Part shown: positions 23,560-31,601 of the stretch, one piece after another | How positions within the stretch are numbered: the first letter of the stretch is position 1 | How the letters are laid out: each line of letters starts with the position of its first letter | DNA from: Carboxylicivirga sp. | GTDB lineage: Bacteria > Bacteroidota > Bacteroidia > Bacteroidales > Marinilabiliaceae | Reading direction: 5' to 3' | Assembly (NCBI GenBank): GCA_025210475.1 | Contig: JAOARW010000068.1 | Location: 1 to 64,000, forward strand | DNA length: 64,000 bases | The notes under the pieces: model-generated | The model's input: only the letters and a program-made list of their open reading frames with translations | The model's database searches: none | What the model was told of the DNA's origin: nothing | Program-made: the position numbers and the translations under genes

Positions 23560-24957
23560 ATGACCAATAATCCAGACAACAACTTCCGCGACCGAATAGT
23601 AACAATGAATGAAGAAGGCCGGCGAAATTGGATTTATGCCAATCAGCCGAAGGGAAGGCTTTATAACATACGTACAATAGTAAGCGTAATTCTGTTAGCT
23701 TTTCTTTTTTTAGCCCCTCATATTAAAGTAAGTAGTGGTGAACCATTGCTTCTCTTTAATATTTTGCAACGTAAGTTTGTCTTATTTGGTGTTGTTTTTT
23801 GGCCGCAGGATTTCCATCTTTTTGTTATCGGCTTAATTACCATTATTATTTCCATTGTGACATTTACAGTGGTATATGGCCGGATTTTTTGTGGATGGGT
23901 TTGTCCGCAAACCATTTTTATGGAGATGGTATTTCGCCGCATTGAGTATTGGATCGAAGGAACGGGCGATCAACAGCGCATACGTGCCAAAGGTGAAGAT
24001 ACTTTTGACCGAGTGGGCAGAAGTCTGTTAAAGCATCTTATTTTTATTATTATCTCATGGGCTATTACTCATACGATGATGGCCTATATTGTTGGAGCCG
24101 ATCAGGTAAAACAATACATTGTAAGCTCGCCGGGAGAAAACTTAAGTGTCTTTATCGCGATCATGGTGTTTACCGGTGCCTTCTATTTTGTTTTCGCTTA
24201 TTTCAGAGAGCAGGTGTGTTCATTAGTTTGCCCCTATGGCCGTTTACAAGGAGCCTTGTTGGATAACAACACGCTGATGGTGACTTATGATTTTAAGCGG
24301 GGTGAAGGGCGTGCTCCAATGCGTAAGAACGAAGATCGAGCTGCTGCCGGAAAAGGCGACTGTGTTAATTGTAATAAATGTGTAACGGTATGCCCAACTG
24401 GTATTGATATCCGAAATGGTATACAGTTGGAATGCATTAATTGTACGGCCTGTATTGATGCCTGTAACAGCACCATGCGTCGTTATAAATTACCCGAAGG
24501 TTTAATTCGAATCACTTCGCAGAATAACATTATAAAAGGTTCTTCTTTTAGGTGGACGCCACGAATCATTGCTTATACAGCTTTAACAACTGCTTTAATA
24601 GGAGCCATGGTGGTGCTCTTTACCTTGCGTTCAAGTTATGAAACAACTATTTTGCGTGTGCAGGGTACATTGTTCCAAAAGCTCGACGAGGGTAATTATT
24701 CAAACATTTATAACTACAAAATTGTCAATAAGACAGAAGACGAAGGTAATTTGAGTATCAAATTGGTATCACCTAAAGGTAAGGTAGAGTTAGCTGGTAA
24801 TACCATGTTGGTGAAAAAGCAGGAGAAGATACAAGGAGCCTTCCTGATTAAACTAAATAAAAAAGAAATGACTGGTAAGAGCACGGATATCGTGCTTGGA
24901 GTATATAATGGTGATCAGTTGATTGAAACCATTCACACCACATTTGTCGGTCCATAA
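23560..24957 (+). CDS. ccoG: cbb3 oxidase accessory polyferredoxin CcoG
   Basis: A 465-residue membrane protein. Five or so membrane spans are interleaved with cysteine motifs: CGWVCPQT (about 111-118) and CSLVCPYGRLQ (about 216-226), then two ferredoxin-type 4Fe-4S motifs, CVNCNKCVTVCP (about 268-279) and CINCTACIDACN (about 292-303). The C-terminal third is a periplasmic Ig-like domain. CcoG (FixG/RdxA) reduces Cu(II) to Cu(I) for oxidase assembly. The ATG at 23560 lies only six bases after the right inverted repeat of the S23 element, so its native leader may have been replaced. Confidence 0.95.
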   Translation: MTNNPDNNFRDRIVTMNEEGRRNWIYANQPKGRLYNIRTIVSVILLAFLFLAPHIKVSSGEPLLLFNILQRKFVLFGVVFWPQDFHLFVIGLITIIISIVTFTVVYGRIFCGWVCPQTIFMEMVFRRIEYWIEGTGDQQRIRAKGEDTFDRVGRSLLKHLIFIIISWAITHTMMAYIVGADQVKQYIVSSPGENLSVFIAIMVFTGAFYFVFAYFREQVCSLVCPYGRLQGALLDNNTLMVTYDFKRGEGRAPMRKNEDRAAAGKGDCVNCNKCVTVCPTGIDIRNGIQLECINCTACIDACNSTMRRYKLPEGLIRITSQNNIIKGSSFRWTPRIIAYTALTTALIGAMVVLFTLRSSYETTILRVQGTLFQKLDEGNYSNIYNYKIVNKTEDEGNLSIKLVSPKGKVELAGNTMLVKKQEKIQGAFLIKLNKKEMTGKSTDIVLGVYNGDQLIETIHTTFVGP

Positions 24958-24981
24958 CAAACTAAGATTATTTATCTCGAT

Positions 24982-25425
24982 ATGAAATTTAACTGGGGAC
25001 ACGGGATAGTGTTGGTCATTGTAACCGGAGTAATTGGCTTTTTGAGTCTGGTATTTATTACCACGCGTGAGCGAATTGATATGGTGACGGACGATTATTA
25101 TCCAAAAGAATTGAAATACGACGAGCAAATCACCAAAATCAAAAACTATAATGCCCTTACAAAAAAGGTTGTAATAACCAGTGATAAAGGGATTCAAATA
25201 GAGTTTCCTGATAATATTGCCGATGCAAATGCCATAATCGGTAAAGTACACCTATATCGACCATCGGATAAAAGTCTGGATGTGGAAAAAGAAATTAAAC
25301 TGAATCCGGATTACCAGATGTCTCTTTCCTCTGATAAGCTTAAAAAAGGTAAGTATGAATTGATTATTGAATGGGAAGCAAATGGTCAGCCGTATTTAAC
25401 AAAGCAGGAGCTTTATATTGATTAA
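24982..25425 (+). CDS. ccoH: cbb3 oxidase assembly protein CcoH (FixH)
   Basis: A 147-residue protein with one N-terminal membrane span (GIVLVIVTGVIGFLSLVFI, about 9-27) and a periplasmic beta-sandwich. The stretch MVTDDYYPKELKYDEQI (about 35-51) is the recognisable FixH segment, and the fold resembles a single Ig-like domain ending in PYLTKQELYID. CcoH is required for stable cbb3 assembly and copper delivery in other bacteria. It follows ccoG by 24 bp and precedes the SafE-like gene by 6 bp, so all three are one transcript. Confidence 0.88.
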   Translation: MKFNWGHGIVLVIVTGVIGFLSLVFITTRERIDMVTDDYYPKELKYDEQITKIKNYNALTKKVVITSDKGIQIEFPDNIADANAIIGKVHLYRPSDKSLDVEKEIKLNPDYQMSLSSDKLKKGKYELIIEWEANGQPYLTKQELYID

Positions 25426-25431
25426 GTTACT

Positions 25432-26133
25432 ATGTATATTATCGAAGGTTTTATAGTTGGATTTTTAGGCAGTCTGCATTGTGTTGGTATGTGTGGACCA
25501 CTTGCTTTGGCCTTGCCATTGCCTACTAATACAGTTACGCAAAAAGCCACCGGAGCTTTATTATATAATATTGGCAGAGCATTCACCTACGGATTACTGG
25601 GTTTGATATTTGGATTATTGGGTGCTGGATTAAAACTGTCGGGTATCCAACAATGGGTATCAATCGCATGTGGTGTTATAATGATTTTATCCGTTATTTT
25701 GCCAGGTGTTGTAAAAGTACCTAAATCAACCAATAAAGTTTCATCGTCGATCTATTCAACCTTAAAAAAGAAAATTGGTGATTCGTTAAACCGCAAGAAG
25801 CTAAGCAATCTTTTGGTTATCGGTGTTTTAAATGGATTCTTACCATGTGGTTTGGTATATGTCGCCATAACGAGGGCCATCACCACAGAATCCATTAACG
25901 ACAGCATCCTTTTTATGATAGCTTTCGGTTTTGGTACTTTACCATTAATGTTTGCAGTAGCCTATTTTGCCAACATTATTAAGAGTCGTTTTTTACACAA
26001 GCTACGTAAAGCAATACCTATTTTTATTATCATTTTAGGACTCTTGTTTATACTTCGAGGAATGAATCTGGGTATTCCATACATAAGTCCGGAATTTCAG
26101 GAAGAAACACAGGAAGTAAAGTGTTGTCATTAG
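25432..26133 (+). CDS. SafE/DsbD-2-like membrane protein of the cbb3 operon
   Basis: A 233-residue protein with six membrane spans. The first helix contains GFLGSLHCVGMCGPLALALP (about 10-29), with Cys and Met residues suited to copper, and a second repeat has LNGFLPCGLVYVAI (about 138-151), the internal symmetry of the DsbD transmembrane superfamily (often annotated sulfite exporter TauE/SafE). It ends in EVKCCH, a further possible metal site. Its constant position after ccoH in Bacteroidota makes a role in copper handling or thiol reduction for oxidase assembly likely, but this is by context. Confidence 0.8.
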   Translation: MYIIEGFIVGFLGSLHCVGMCGPLALALPLPTNTVTQKATGALLYNIGRAFTYGLLGLIFGLLGAGLKLSGIQQWVSIACGVIMILSVILPGVVKVPKSTNKVSSSIYSTLKKKIGDSLNRKKLSNLLVIGVLNGFLPCGLVYVAITRAITTESINDSILFMIAFGFGTLPLMFAVAYFANIIKSRFLHKLRKAIPIFIIILGLLFILRGMNLGIPYISPEFQEETQEVKCCH

Positions 26134-26348
26134 TTATTTAGTTAGTTAGTTGAGGCTTTCCTGCTTCTTTTCGTGTAACCGCAAGTATACTGCGAAAATC
26201 GCCTGATAAGTTCAAACTACTTGAGTTTATATCGGACTGAATATTACTTAATTAATACATTGGTAAAACAATCGTTAACCTTATTGAAATATTTTCTAAA
26301 GAGGGTAACTTTTCTTCCAAAAACATTTTTTACCTCAGTCAATTACTT

Positions 26349-26356
26349 TAATTTTG
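26349..26356 (+). promoter_or_regulatory. Promoter of the riboswitch-controlled B12 operon
   Basis: TAATTTTG matches TAnnTTTG and is followed within about ten bases by the start of the riboswitch aptamer, so transcription should begin near 26363. A T-rich run at 26326-26330 is in the -33 position. Confidence 0.55.
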
Positions 26357-26365
26357 CACCCAATT

Positions 26366-26550
26366 TGGTTCACGAGGCATTTACCGATGCCAGGTGATGA
26401 AAAGGGAATGTCGTGAAAGTCGACAACAGTATCCGCTGCTGTAAGTTCCGTCCGGTTTTTGCCGGAATAAAAGCTGTAATCAACAATGCCACTGTTCAGG
26501 GGAACGGGAAGGCGGTTACAGTGGAACAAGTCAGAAGACCTGCCAGATAA
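26366..26550 (+). promoter_or_regulatory. Cobalamin riboswitch
   Basis: The conserved cores of the cobalamin aptamer are all present in order: AAAAGGGAAT (26399-26408), GTGAAAGTCGACAACAGTATC over 26413-26433 (in part), CCGCTGCTGTAAG (26433-26445), GCCACTG (26488-26494), GGGAAGGC (26506-26513) and the B12 box AAGTCAGAAGACCTGCC (26528-26544). It lies in the leader of a TonB-dependent receptor gene whose ATG is about 100 bases downstream. When adenosyl- or methylcobalamin is abundant it should shut off receptor expression. The exact outer boundaries are approximate. Confidence 0.95.
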
Positions 26551-26650
26551 AATTCAATTGTTCGTGTCATTCGGAATAAATGCAGGACGATACATATTTC
26601 TTTGTATTCTCTATCCGTTTTGTCAGAGCAGTTTATTAAACTCAATAAAG

Positions 26651-28564
26651 ATGAGAATTAGACTGTTAGTGTTGTTTTTGATGGGGTCATTGCTTGTATT
26701 AGCCAATGATGGTGTGCGTGATACAGTGAAGGTAGAAGAGGTGGAGATAACAGCTTCGCGTAAAAAAAACTTAAATGATGGCTATCGAGAAACGGAAGTG
26801 TCAGGTATAATTCAGGGTAGTTTTTCTAATCGTACTTTGGGTGAGTTATTGCATCATTCATCAAATATAAACATTAGATCAAATGGTTCTCCGGGTGCAG
26901 CTACTTCTATTTCACTTAGAGGGCTAGGGGCATCGCAAACCCAAGTTAATTGGAATGGCTTTCCGATTAATTCTGTTACATTAGGTTCGGCTGATGTTTC
27001 AAATGTTATGATTTCTCGTCAAAGTAGAATTTCCTTAGTGCAGGGTGCGGGAGGCGTTGCCTATGGTAGTGGTACATTTGGAGGAGCAATTAATATCGAC
27101 TTTCAACCAGAGCGAAATTTAAACAATATTGCGTTGATTGATCTTTCACTCGGTTCGTTTGGAACATATAAAGGTGCTGGTTCATATAATGCTCAGCTAA
27201 ATAAGTTAGTATTTAGTGGTACCATTTTCGGAGATCATTCAGATGCGGATTTTCCGTATTATGATGAAATAAAAGGAAAGAAATTTAAAAGAAAAAATGC
27301 CGACTACAATCAATTAGGTGTTGAACAATATGTTAGTTTTAAACCAGATGCATATACCATTCTTAAAGGAGGGTTTCAAGCACAGGTTAAAGATTTAAAC
27401 CTACCTTCAATTGAAGGCGCAGCATTGAATAATATCGAAAATCAAAAAGACTCTACTTTTCGACTATTTCTAGATTACAAAAAAGTATTTAAAACAAGTT
27501 CATTGCATATTAAAGGTGCTTGGTTTTATACAGATCAGCATTATACGAAAGGAGCATTGGTGAACGAGATTGAGGTGACAACTATAGATTCTCGTATTAA
27601 AAGTAAATCATGGTTTGGAGATGTAAATTATCGAATATACCTACTTGATTACTTGTCGGTAGATGCTGGCGTTAGTTATAATAATACAACAGGTATAGTT
27701 GATGCCTATGGTGGCTCGCAGAAAGATGAAATAATAGGTTTAATTGGAGCCTTAAAATACAATAATAAGTTTCAAGCTAACATGGCTTTGCGCAAGGAGT
27801 GGGCTAATAGTGTTGATTCCGATATTTTATTGAATGCCGGTGTTGTTTATCCGTTTAAGAACGGAATAGCCTTAAGGAGTGCTTTTTCTCAGAAGTTCAG
27901 ACGACCAACATTTAATGATTTGTATTGGGAGCCAGGAGGTAACCCAAACTTAAAACCTGAAAATGGTTATTCTATTGAGTTGGGTGTAAATTATCAATTT
28001 AACCTGGGGGGTATTGGTGATTTTATAGCTGATATATCGTCATATTATAGCCCTATTGAAGATATGATAGTATGGCGTCCGCAAGGAGCTTTATGGTATG
28101 CAAAAAATTATAGTGATGTATTAACTCGAGGAGTTGATTTCAATTTAAATCATTTGCTTGATTTTTCTGGTTTAAAGTGGCAAACAAATGCTTCTCTAGC
28201 TTATAATAAGGCGACCATCGAAAGAATTAATGAGGAAAACAAAAATAAAGAAGGGCAACCGCTTCATTATGCTCCGGAATGGACGAGCAATATTAATTCA
28301 GGTTTCTCAACACATAATGGGTATGAATTCAATATTAATTGGCATTTTGTTTCAAAAAGATTTTATGATGATTCAATAAATACCCTTGAACCATATTGGT
28401 TATTTGGAGCGCGGTTAGCCAAAACTTTTGATGTTAAAACTCATCAATTGTTTGCTCAAATAAATGTTGAAAATATACTGGATAAGAGTTACCAGACGAT
28501 AAGAGCGTATCCTATGCCAGGTCGTATGTTTCAGTTTAAAATTAAATACTTTATAAATAAATAG
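26651..28564 (+). CDS. BtuB-like TonB-dependent vitamin B12 receptor
   Basis: A 637-residue outer-membrane receptor. I take ATG 26651 (MRIRLLVLFLMGSLLVLAND, a signal peptide), because the open frame upstream runs through the riboswitch. The TonB-box-like segment DTVKVEEVEITASRKK is followed by a plug domain (LGELLHHSSNINIRSNG, SISLRGLGASQTQVNWNGFP, GGVAYGSGTFGGAINIDF) and then a 22-stranded barrel, with the late motif FRRPTFNDLYWEPGGNPNLKPE (split; about residues 417-438) and a terminal aromatic strand (FQFKIKYFINK). Riboswitch control makes cobalamin or cobinamide the expected substrate. It is followed after 2 bp by a surface propeller lipoprotein, the arrangement of BtuB-BtuG pairs in Bacteroides. 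Confidence 0.9.
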   Translation: MRIRLLVLFLMGSLLVLANDGVRDTVKVEEVEITASRKKNLNDGYRETEVSGIIQGSFSNRTLGELLHHSSNINIRSNGSPGAATSISLRGLGASQTQVNWNGFPINSVTLGSADVSNVMISRQSRISLVQGAGGVAYGSGTFGGAINIDFQPERNLNNIALIDLSLGSFGTYKGAGSYNAQLNKLVFSGTIFGDHSDADFPYYDEIKGKKFKRKNADYNQLGVEQYVSFKPDAYTILKGGFQAQVKDLNLPSIEGAALNNIENQKDSTFRLFLDYKKVFKTSSLHIKGAWFYTDQHYTKGALVNEIEVTTIDSRIKSKSWFGDVNYRIYLLDYLSVDAGVSYNNTTGIVDAYGGSQKDEIIGLIGALKYNNKFQANMALRKEWANSVDSDILLNAGVVYPFKNGIALRSAFSQKFRRPTFNDLYWEPGGNPNLKPENGYSIELGVNYQFNLGGIGDFIADISSYYSPIEDMIVWRPQGALWYAKNYSDVLTRGVDFNLNHLLDFSGLKWQTNASLAYNKATIERINEENKNKEGQPLHYAPEWTSNINSGFSTHNGYEFNINWHFVSKRFYDDSINTLEPYWLFGARLAKTFDVKTHQLFAQINVENILDKSYQTIRAYPMPGRMFQFKIKYFINK

Positions 28565-28566
28565 TC

Positions 28567-29631
28567 ATGAAAAAGTTATTCAAATTACAATTTGTTTTTG
28601 CTTTAGTAGCAATTTTATTTTCATCATGTTCTGATGATGATCCGACTCCAAGTTATCCATCTATTAAGGGTGATTTCATTGTAAGCCAAGGAAACTTCAA
28701 AATGAATAATGGGGCAATATCATTATTTGGAACAGAAACGACGGATAAAAATATTTATAAAACCGTTAATGATTTTGATCTGGGAGATGTTGTACAAGAT
28801 TTTGAAATTGTTGATACCTTAGGCTTTATAGTTGTGAATAACTCACAGAAATTAGAAGTGGTTCGTATGCGTGATTTTAAAAAGGTCGTAAGGATTGATG
28901 ACGAAAAAGTAACCTATCCGCGTTATGTCGTTCAGGCTACTGAAAATACTGTTTATATATCGAATGGCGCAATGGAAGGAGAGGTTTTGATTTATGACTT
29001 CAAAAAATTTGAACTTGTTGGTGATATCAAAGTTGGTGTCGGACCAGAGATGATGGCTAAGGTTGGAAATAAAATGTATGTTGCTAATTCTGGTGGATGG
29101 GGAACCGACAAAACAGTTTCTGTAATTGATATTAATCAAGGTAAAGTCATCAAAACAATTGAGGTTGATGTGAGCAGTGTTACATTAAAGGCAGACAACG
29201 ATAAAAATATTTGGGTATATAGTAAAGGTGTACCAACAATAATTCCAAACGAACCTTATGATATCTACAACTATGACAAGGCTAAACTATTTAAGATTAA
29301 CACTAGTACCGACGAAGTAATTAGTGAGTTTGCTTTGCCAGGTTTGGTAGGAACTTATGGTAGTAATCTGTTTGCTATTTCTGAATCTGATGAAATTTAC
29401 TTTATAACTGATGGGGTTTATAAAATGTCAACAGATGCAACTGAAGTGCCGACAAGTAAGTGGGGACAAGGTGTTTATTTTGGGATTGAGGTTAATCCTG
29501 AAAATGGAACGGTTTATGGATTAAACTCTATAACCAATGAGGTTGAAATCTTAAATGCAACAGATGCTTCAATTGTAAAAAAGTATACTGAAACTAAGGC
29601 GATGCCTCATTCAGTTGTTTTTAATTATTAA
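28567..29631 (+). CDS. Surface beta-propeller lipoprotein, BtuG-like
   Basis: A 354-residue lipoprotein, anchored at Cys21 (FVFALVAILFSSCSDDD; the acidic residues after Cys fit a surface-export signal). The rest is a seven-bladed YncE/DUF5074-type propeller: repeats such as VVNNSQKLEVVRMRDFKKV, VYISNGAMEGEVLIYDFKKF, MYVANSGGWGTDKTVSVIDI and IWVYSKG. In Bacteroides thetaiotaomicron the analogous BtuG2 captures B12 at the cell surface and hands it to BtuB. The 2-bp distance from the receptor gene and the shared riboswitch make the same role likely here. A strong terminator follows. Confidence 0.8.
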   Translation: MKKLFKLQFVFALVAILFSSCSDDDPTPSYPSIKGDFIVSQGNFKMNNGAISLFGTETTDKNIYKTVNDFDLGDVVQDFEIVDTLGFIVVNNSQKLEVVRMRDFKKVVRIDDEKVTYPRYVVQATENTVYISNGAMEGEVLIYDFKKFELVGDIKVGVGPEMMAKVGNKMYVANSGGWGTDKTVSVIDINQGKVIKTIEVDVSSVTLKADNDKNIWVYSKGVPTIIPNEPYDIYNYDKAKLFKINTSTDEVISEFALPGLVGTYGSNLFAISESDEIYFITDGVYKMSTDATEVPTSKWGQGVYFGIEVNPENGTVYGLNSITNEVEILNATDASIVKKYTETKAMPHSVVFNY

Positions 29632-29676
29632 GTCAATCCAATAATATTGCCCTCGCTCTACGAGGAAAATAATTAC

Positions 29677-29700
29677 AAGGTCGGTTTTACCGGCCTTTTT
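29677..29700 (+). terminator. Terminator of the B12 receptor operon
   Basis: AAGGTCGGT (29677-29685) pairs with ACCGGCCTT (29689-29697) with one G-U pair across a three-base loop, followed by TTTTTG. It separates the riboswitch operon from the second propeller gene. Confidence 0.85.
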
Positions 29701-29734
29701 GCTTTCTTTTGTTTAATATTTGGAAAAGGAATAA

Positions 29735-29742
29735 TATCTTTG
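29735..29742 (+). promoter_or_regulatory. Separate promoter element of the second propeller lipoprotein
   Basis: TATCTTTG matches TAnnTTTG, 38 bases before the ATG at 29780 and downstream of the operon terminator. It indicates that this gene is not under the riboswitch. Confidence 0.45.
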
Positions 29743-29779
29743 GTTGCTTAATTTTAGCAGATGTCTATAATAAATTAAT

Positions 29780-30877
29780 ATGAAGAAACTTTTCCTTGCC
29801 TTAGGAGTTGTGGCAGTAGCCGGATTCAGTAGTTGTGAAGATGTTAATACCTTTAAACTGGATAAACACCAGGGGGCATATATTCTGAATCAGGAAAGCT
29901 CTAAAAGTACCATTAGTTACTATAACTACGAACGAGAGCAGTGTACCAATAATTATTACCAGCAAAACAATGACGGGGTCAGCATTGGAAGTGGAGCTAC
30001 AACAATGGTGGTGAACCGCAATAATGAATATCCCAAGGGTGTAGCTTATGTTGCCGTACCAGATGCTAATAGTATCGAGATAATTAATCTGGATGGTTTT
30101 AAAGGTGAGAGCGGTATAGATTTTAAAAAGCCGAAAGATATCTTAATTACCGGATTAACAACTGCATATATAAGTGATGAAGATATGAATGTGACTGAAT
30201 TTGACTTGTCTAATGCGAATGTTATTAAGTCATTTAAATTGGATGATCAGGCACAGAAGTTGGTTTCTTCCGGAAAATACTTGTATGCAGCCTGTAAGGG
30301 TGAAGCTGGTAAATCTAAAGTTTACGTCATTGATATGAGTACCAGCCTTTTTGTTGATACTGTTGAAGTGGCCAAGCAAAACCCGGTCGACATGGTGGTT
30401 GATACAGATCGTAAAGTGTGGGTTTACTACAACGATGCAGAGCAGGCAATCGTTAAGCTTAATAGAGATTTTAAAACCGATACGATATCTTATGATCCTA
30501 CAACAAATGTATTAGTAGATACTACATATATTACCAATGAGCCTACAACATTTGAGTTAGGAACCAAGCAGGCTGATTACGCCAATCCTTTATGTATTTC
30601 GAGGGATGGTCGCACTTTGTATTACGTGTATGGTAAATTGTGTGCAAATTCTGTATTTATAGATAAAGAAAATGATTTATCTAAAGAATCAATCGTTTCA
30701 GGTACATACGAGAATGAAGCTTTTAATGGCATTGATTTGGATACCAAAACCAACCGATTGATGGGCTTAACCACAAGTAAACAATTGGTTGTTCTTAAAA
30801 GCGCGGATGATGTTTGGACAGATGAGGCCGTTTATCCGGTAGGAGAAAATCCGATCATGACGACCTTCAATTATTAG
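29780..30877 (+). CDS. Second DUF5074/YncE-like beta-propeller lipoprotein
   Basis: A 365-residue lipoprotein with anchor Cys19 (VAVAGFSSCEDVN). The body is again propeller-like: VAYVAVPDANSIEIINLDGF, PKDILITGLTTAYISDEDM, YLYAACKGEAGKSKVYVIDM, VWVYYNDAEQAIVKLN. It is related in plan to the preceding BtuG-like protein but diverged, and three cysteines in the first blade and near the end (EQCTN, LCIS, KLCAN) are not found there. It has its own promoter and terminator. It could bind another corrinoid form or a different ligand; the neighbour relation suggests B12, the regulation does not. Confidence 0.7.
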   Translation: MKKLFLALGVVAVAGFSSCEDVNTFKLDKHQGAYILNQESSKSTISYYNYEREQCTNNYYQQNNDGVSIGSGATTMVVNRNNEYPKGVAYVAVPDANSIEIINLDGFKGESGIDFKKPKDILITGLTTAYISDEDMNVTEFDLSNANVIKSFKLDDQAQKLVSSGKYLYAACKGEAGKSKVYVIDMSTSLFVDTVEVAKQNPVDMVVDTDRKVWVYYNDAEQAIVKLNRDFKTDTISYDPTTNVLVDTTYITNEPTTFELGTKQADYANPLCISRDGRTLYYVYGKLCANSVFIDKENDLSKESIVSGTYENEAFNGIDLDTKTNRLMGLTTSKQLVVLKSADDVWTDEAVYPVGENPIMTTFNY

Positions 30878-30898
30878 AAATTATAAGATTTATATAGA

Positions 30899-30926
30899 AA
30901 GGCTGGCAAAGATGTCAGCCTTTTCT
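30899..30926. terminator. Terminator between second propeller gene and thioesterase
   Basis: AAGGCTGGC (30899-30907) pairs with GTCAGCCTT (30914-30922) with one G-U, followed by TTCTTTT. The A-rich left flank lets it also serve the convergent gene ending at 30928, although the minus-strand tail is weaker. Confidence 0.75.
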
Positions 30927-30927
30927 T

Positions 30928-31359
30928 TTACCCGCCATGTTCTTCAACAAAGGTTTTGTGGCAAACAATGTAACGCTCGTGGGCACCTATGCCAATTGAA
31001 TCACCACTTTTATTGATCATCGCCACGTCGAAAAAAAGTTTTTTACCTTCCATAAATTTAAGGTGGGCACGACAAATAATCTCTTGGCCGGCTTTGGCTG
31101 TATGCAGATGTCGTACATTCATTTCAGTGCTAACCGAATCGTAACCGACAGGTAAATTAGGATCAATTAAAGCTACGCAACATTGTTCCATATATACAAT
31201 CATGGCGGCCGTTGAGATAAACGGAACTTTGCCCGTTTTTAGGTGAGTAGCCAGATCTTCGCGCCGAACGATAATTGTTTTTTCCGTTTGACTTCCTACC
31301 GATAAATGGTAGTTGCTGGGTGGGGCTCCTTTATACTTTTTGTCACAGTCTGAACTCAT
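30928..31359 (-). CDS. Hotdog-fold thioesterase, FlK-like
   Basis: A 143-residue protein with the fluoroacetyl-CoA-thioesterase-like hotdog pattern: VPFISTAAMIVYMEQCCVAL (about 45-64), GYDSVSTEMNVRHLHTAKAG (about 73-92) with the conserved His, and ESIGIGAHERYIV-like end (DSIGIGAHERYIVCH, about 119-133). Such proteins hydrolyse an acyl-CoA or act as housekeeping editing enzymes; the substrate is unknown. It is monocistronic and convergent with the propeller gene. The N-terminal twelve residues before the fold are poorly conserved. Confidence 0.75.
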   Translation of the reverse strand: MSSDCDKKYKGAPPSNYHLSVGSQTEKTIIVRREDLATHLKTGKVPFISTAAMIVYMEQCCVALIDPNLPVGYDSVSTEMNVRHLHTAKAGQEIICRAHLKFMEGKKLFFDVAMINKSGDSIGIGAHERYIVCHKTFVEEHGG

Positions 31360-31556
31360 ATTGATTGGGTCTTTCTATAAATTTAATCCTTTTTGAAAGG
31401 AAAAAAAATCTTTGTTTTAGAAAAGATTAATCGAAAATCGAGATTAGGTCAAAAAATACTTGAAGTGTAGGACAAAAGATCATAGGTAAATCGCAGTGCA
31501 AATACCTTCAATCGGTGTTGGGTGATCAGTTTTGATACATTTTTAAGGCATAAAAA

Positions 31557-31579
31557 AAGGTGAGCATTCAACTCACCTT
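31557..31579 (-). terminator. Terminator of prfC
   Basis: AAGGTGAG (31557-31564) pairs with CTCACCTT (31572-31579). On the minus strand the stem is followed by a run of seven T, 22 bases after the prfC stop. Confidence 0.85.
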
Positions 31580-31601
31580 GCTTAATAACGTATTTATCTT
31601 T

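Noticed and set aside
26486..26650. N-terminal extension of the B12 receptor
   Set aside because: It would translate the riboswitch 3' half; the signal peptide begins at the ATG at 26651.
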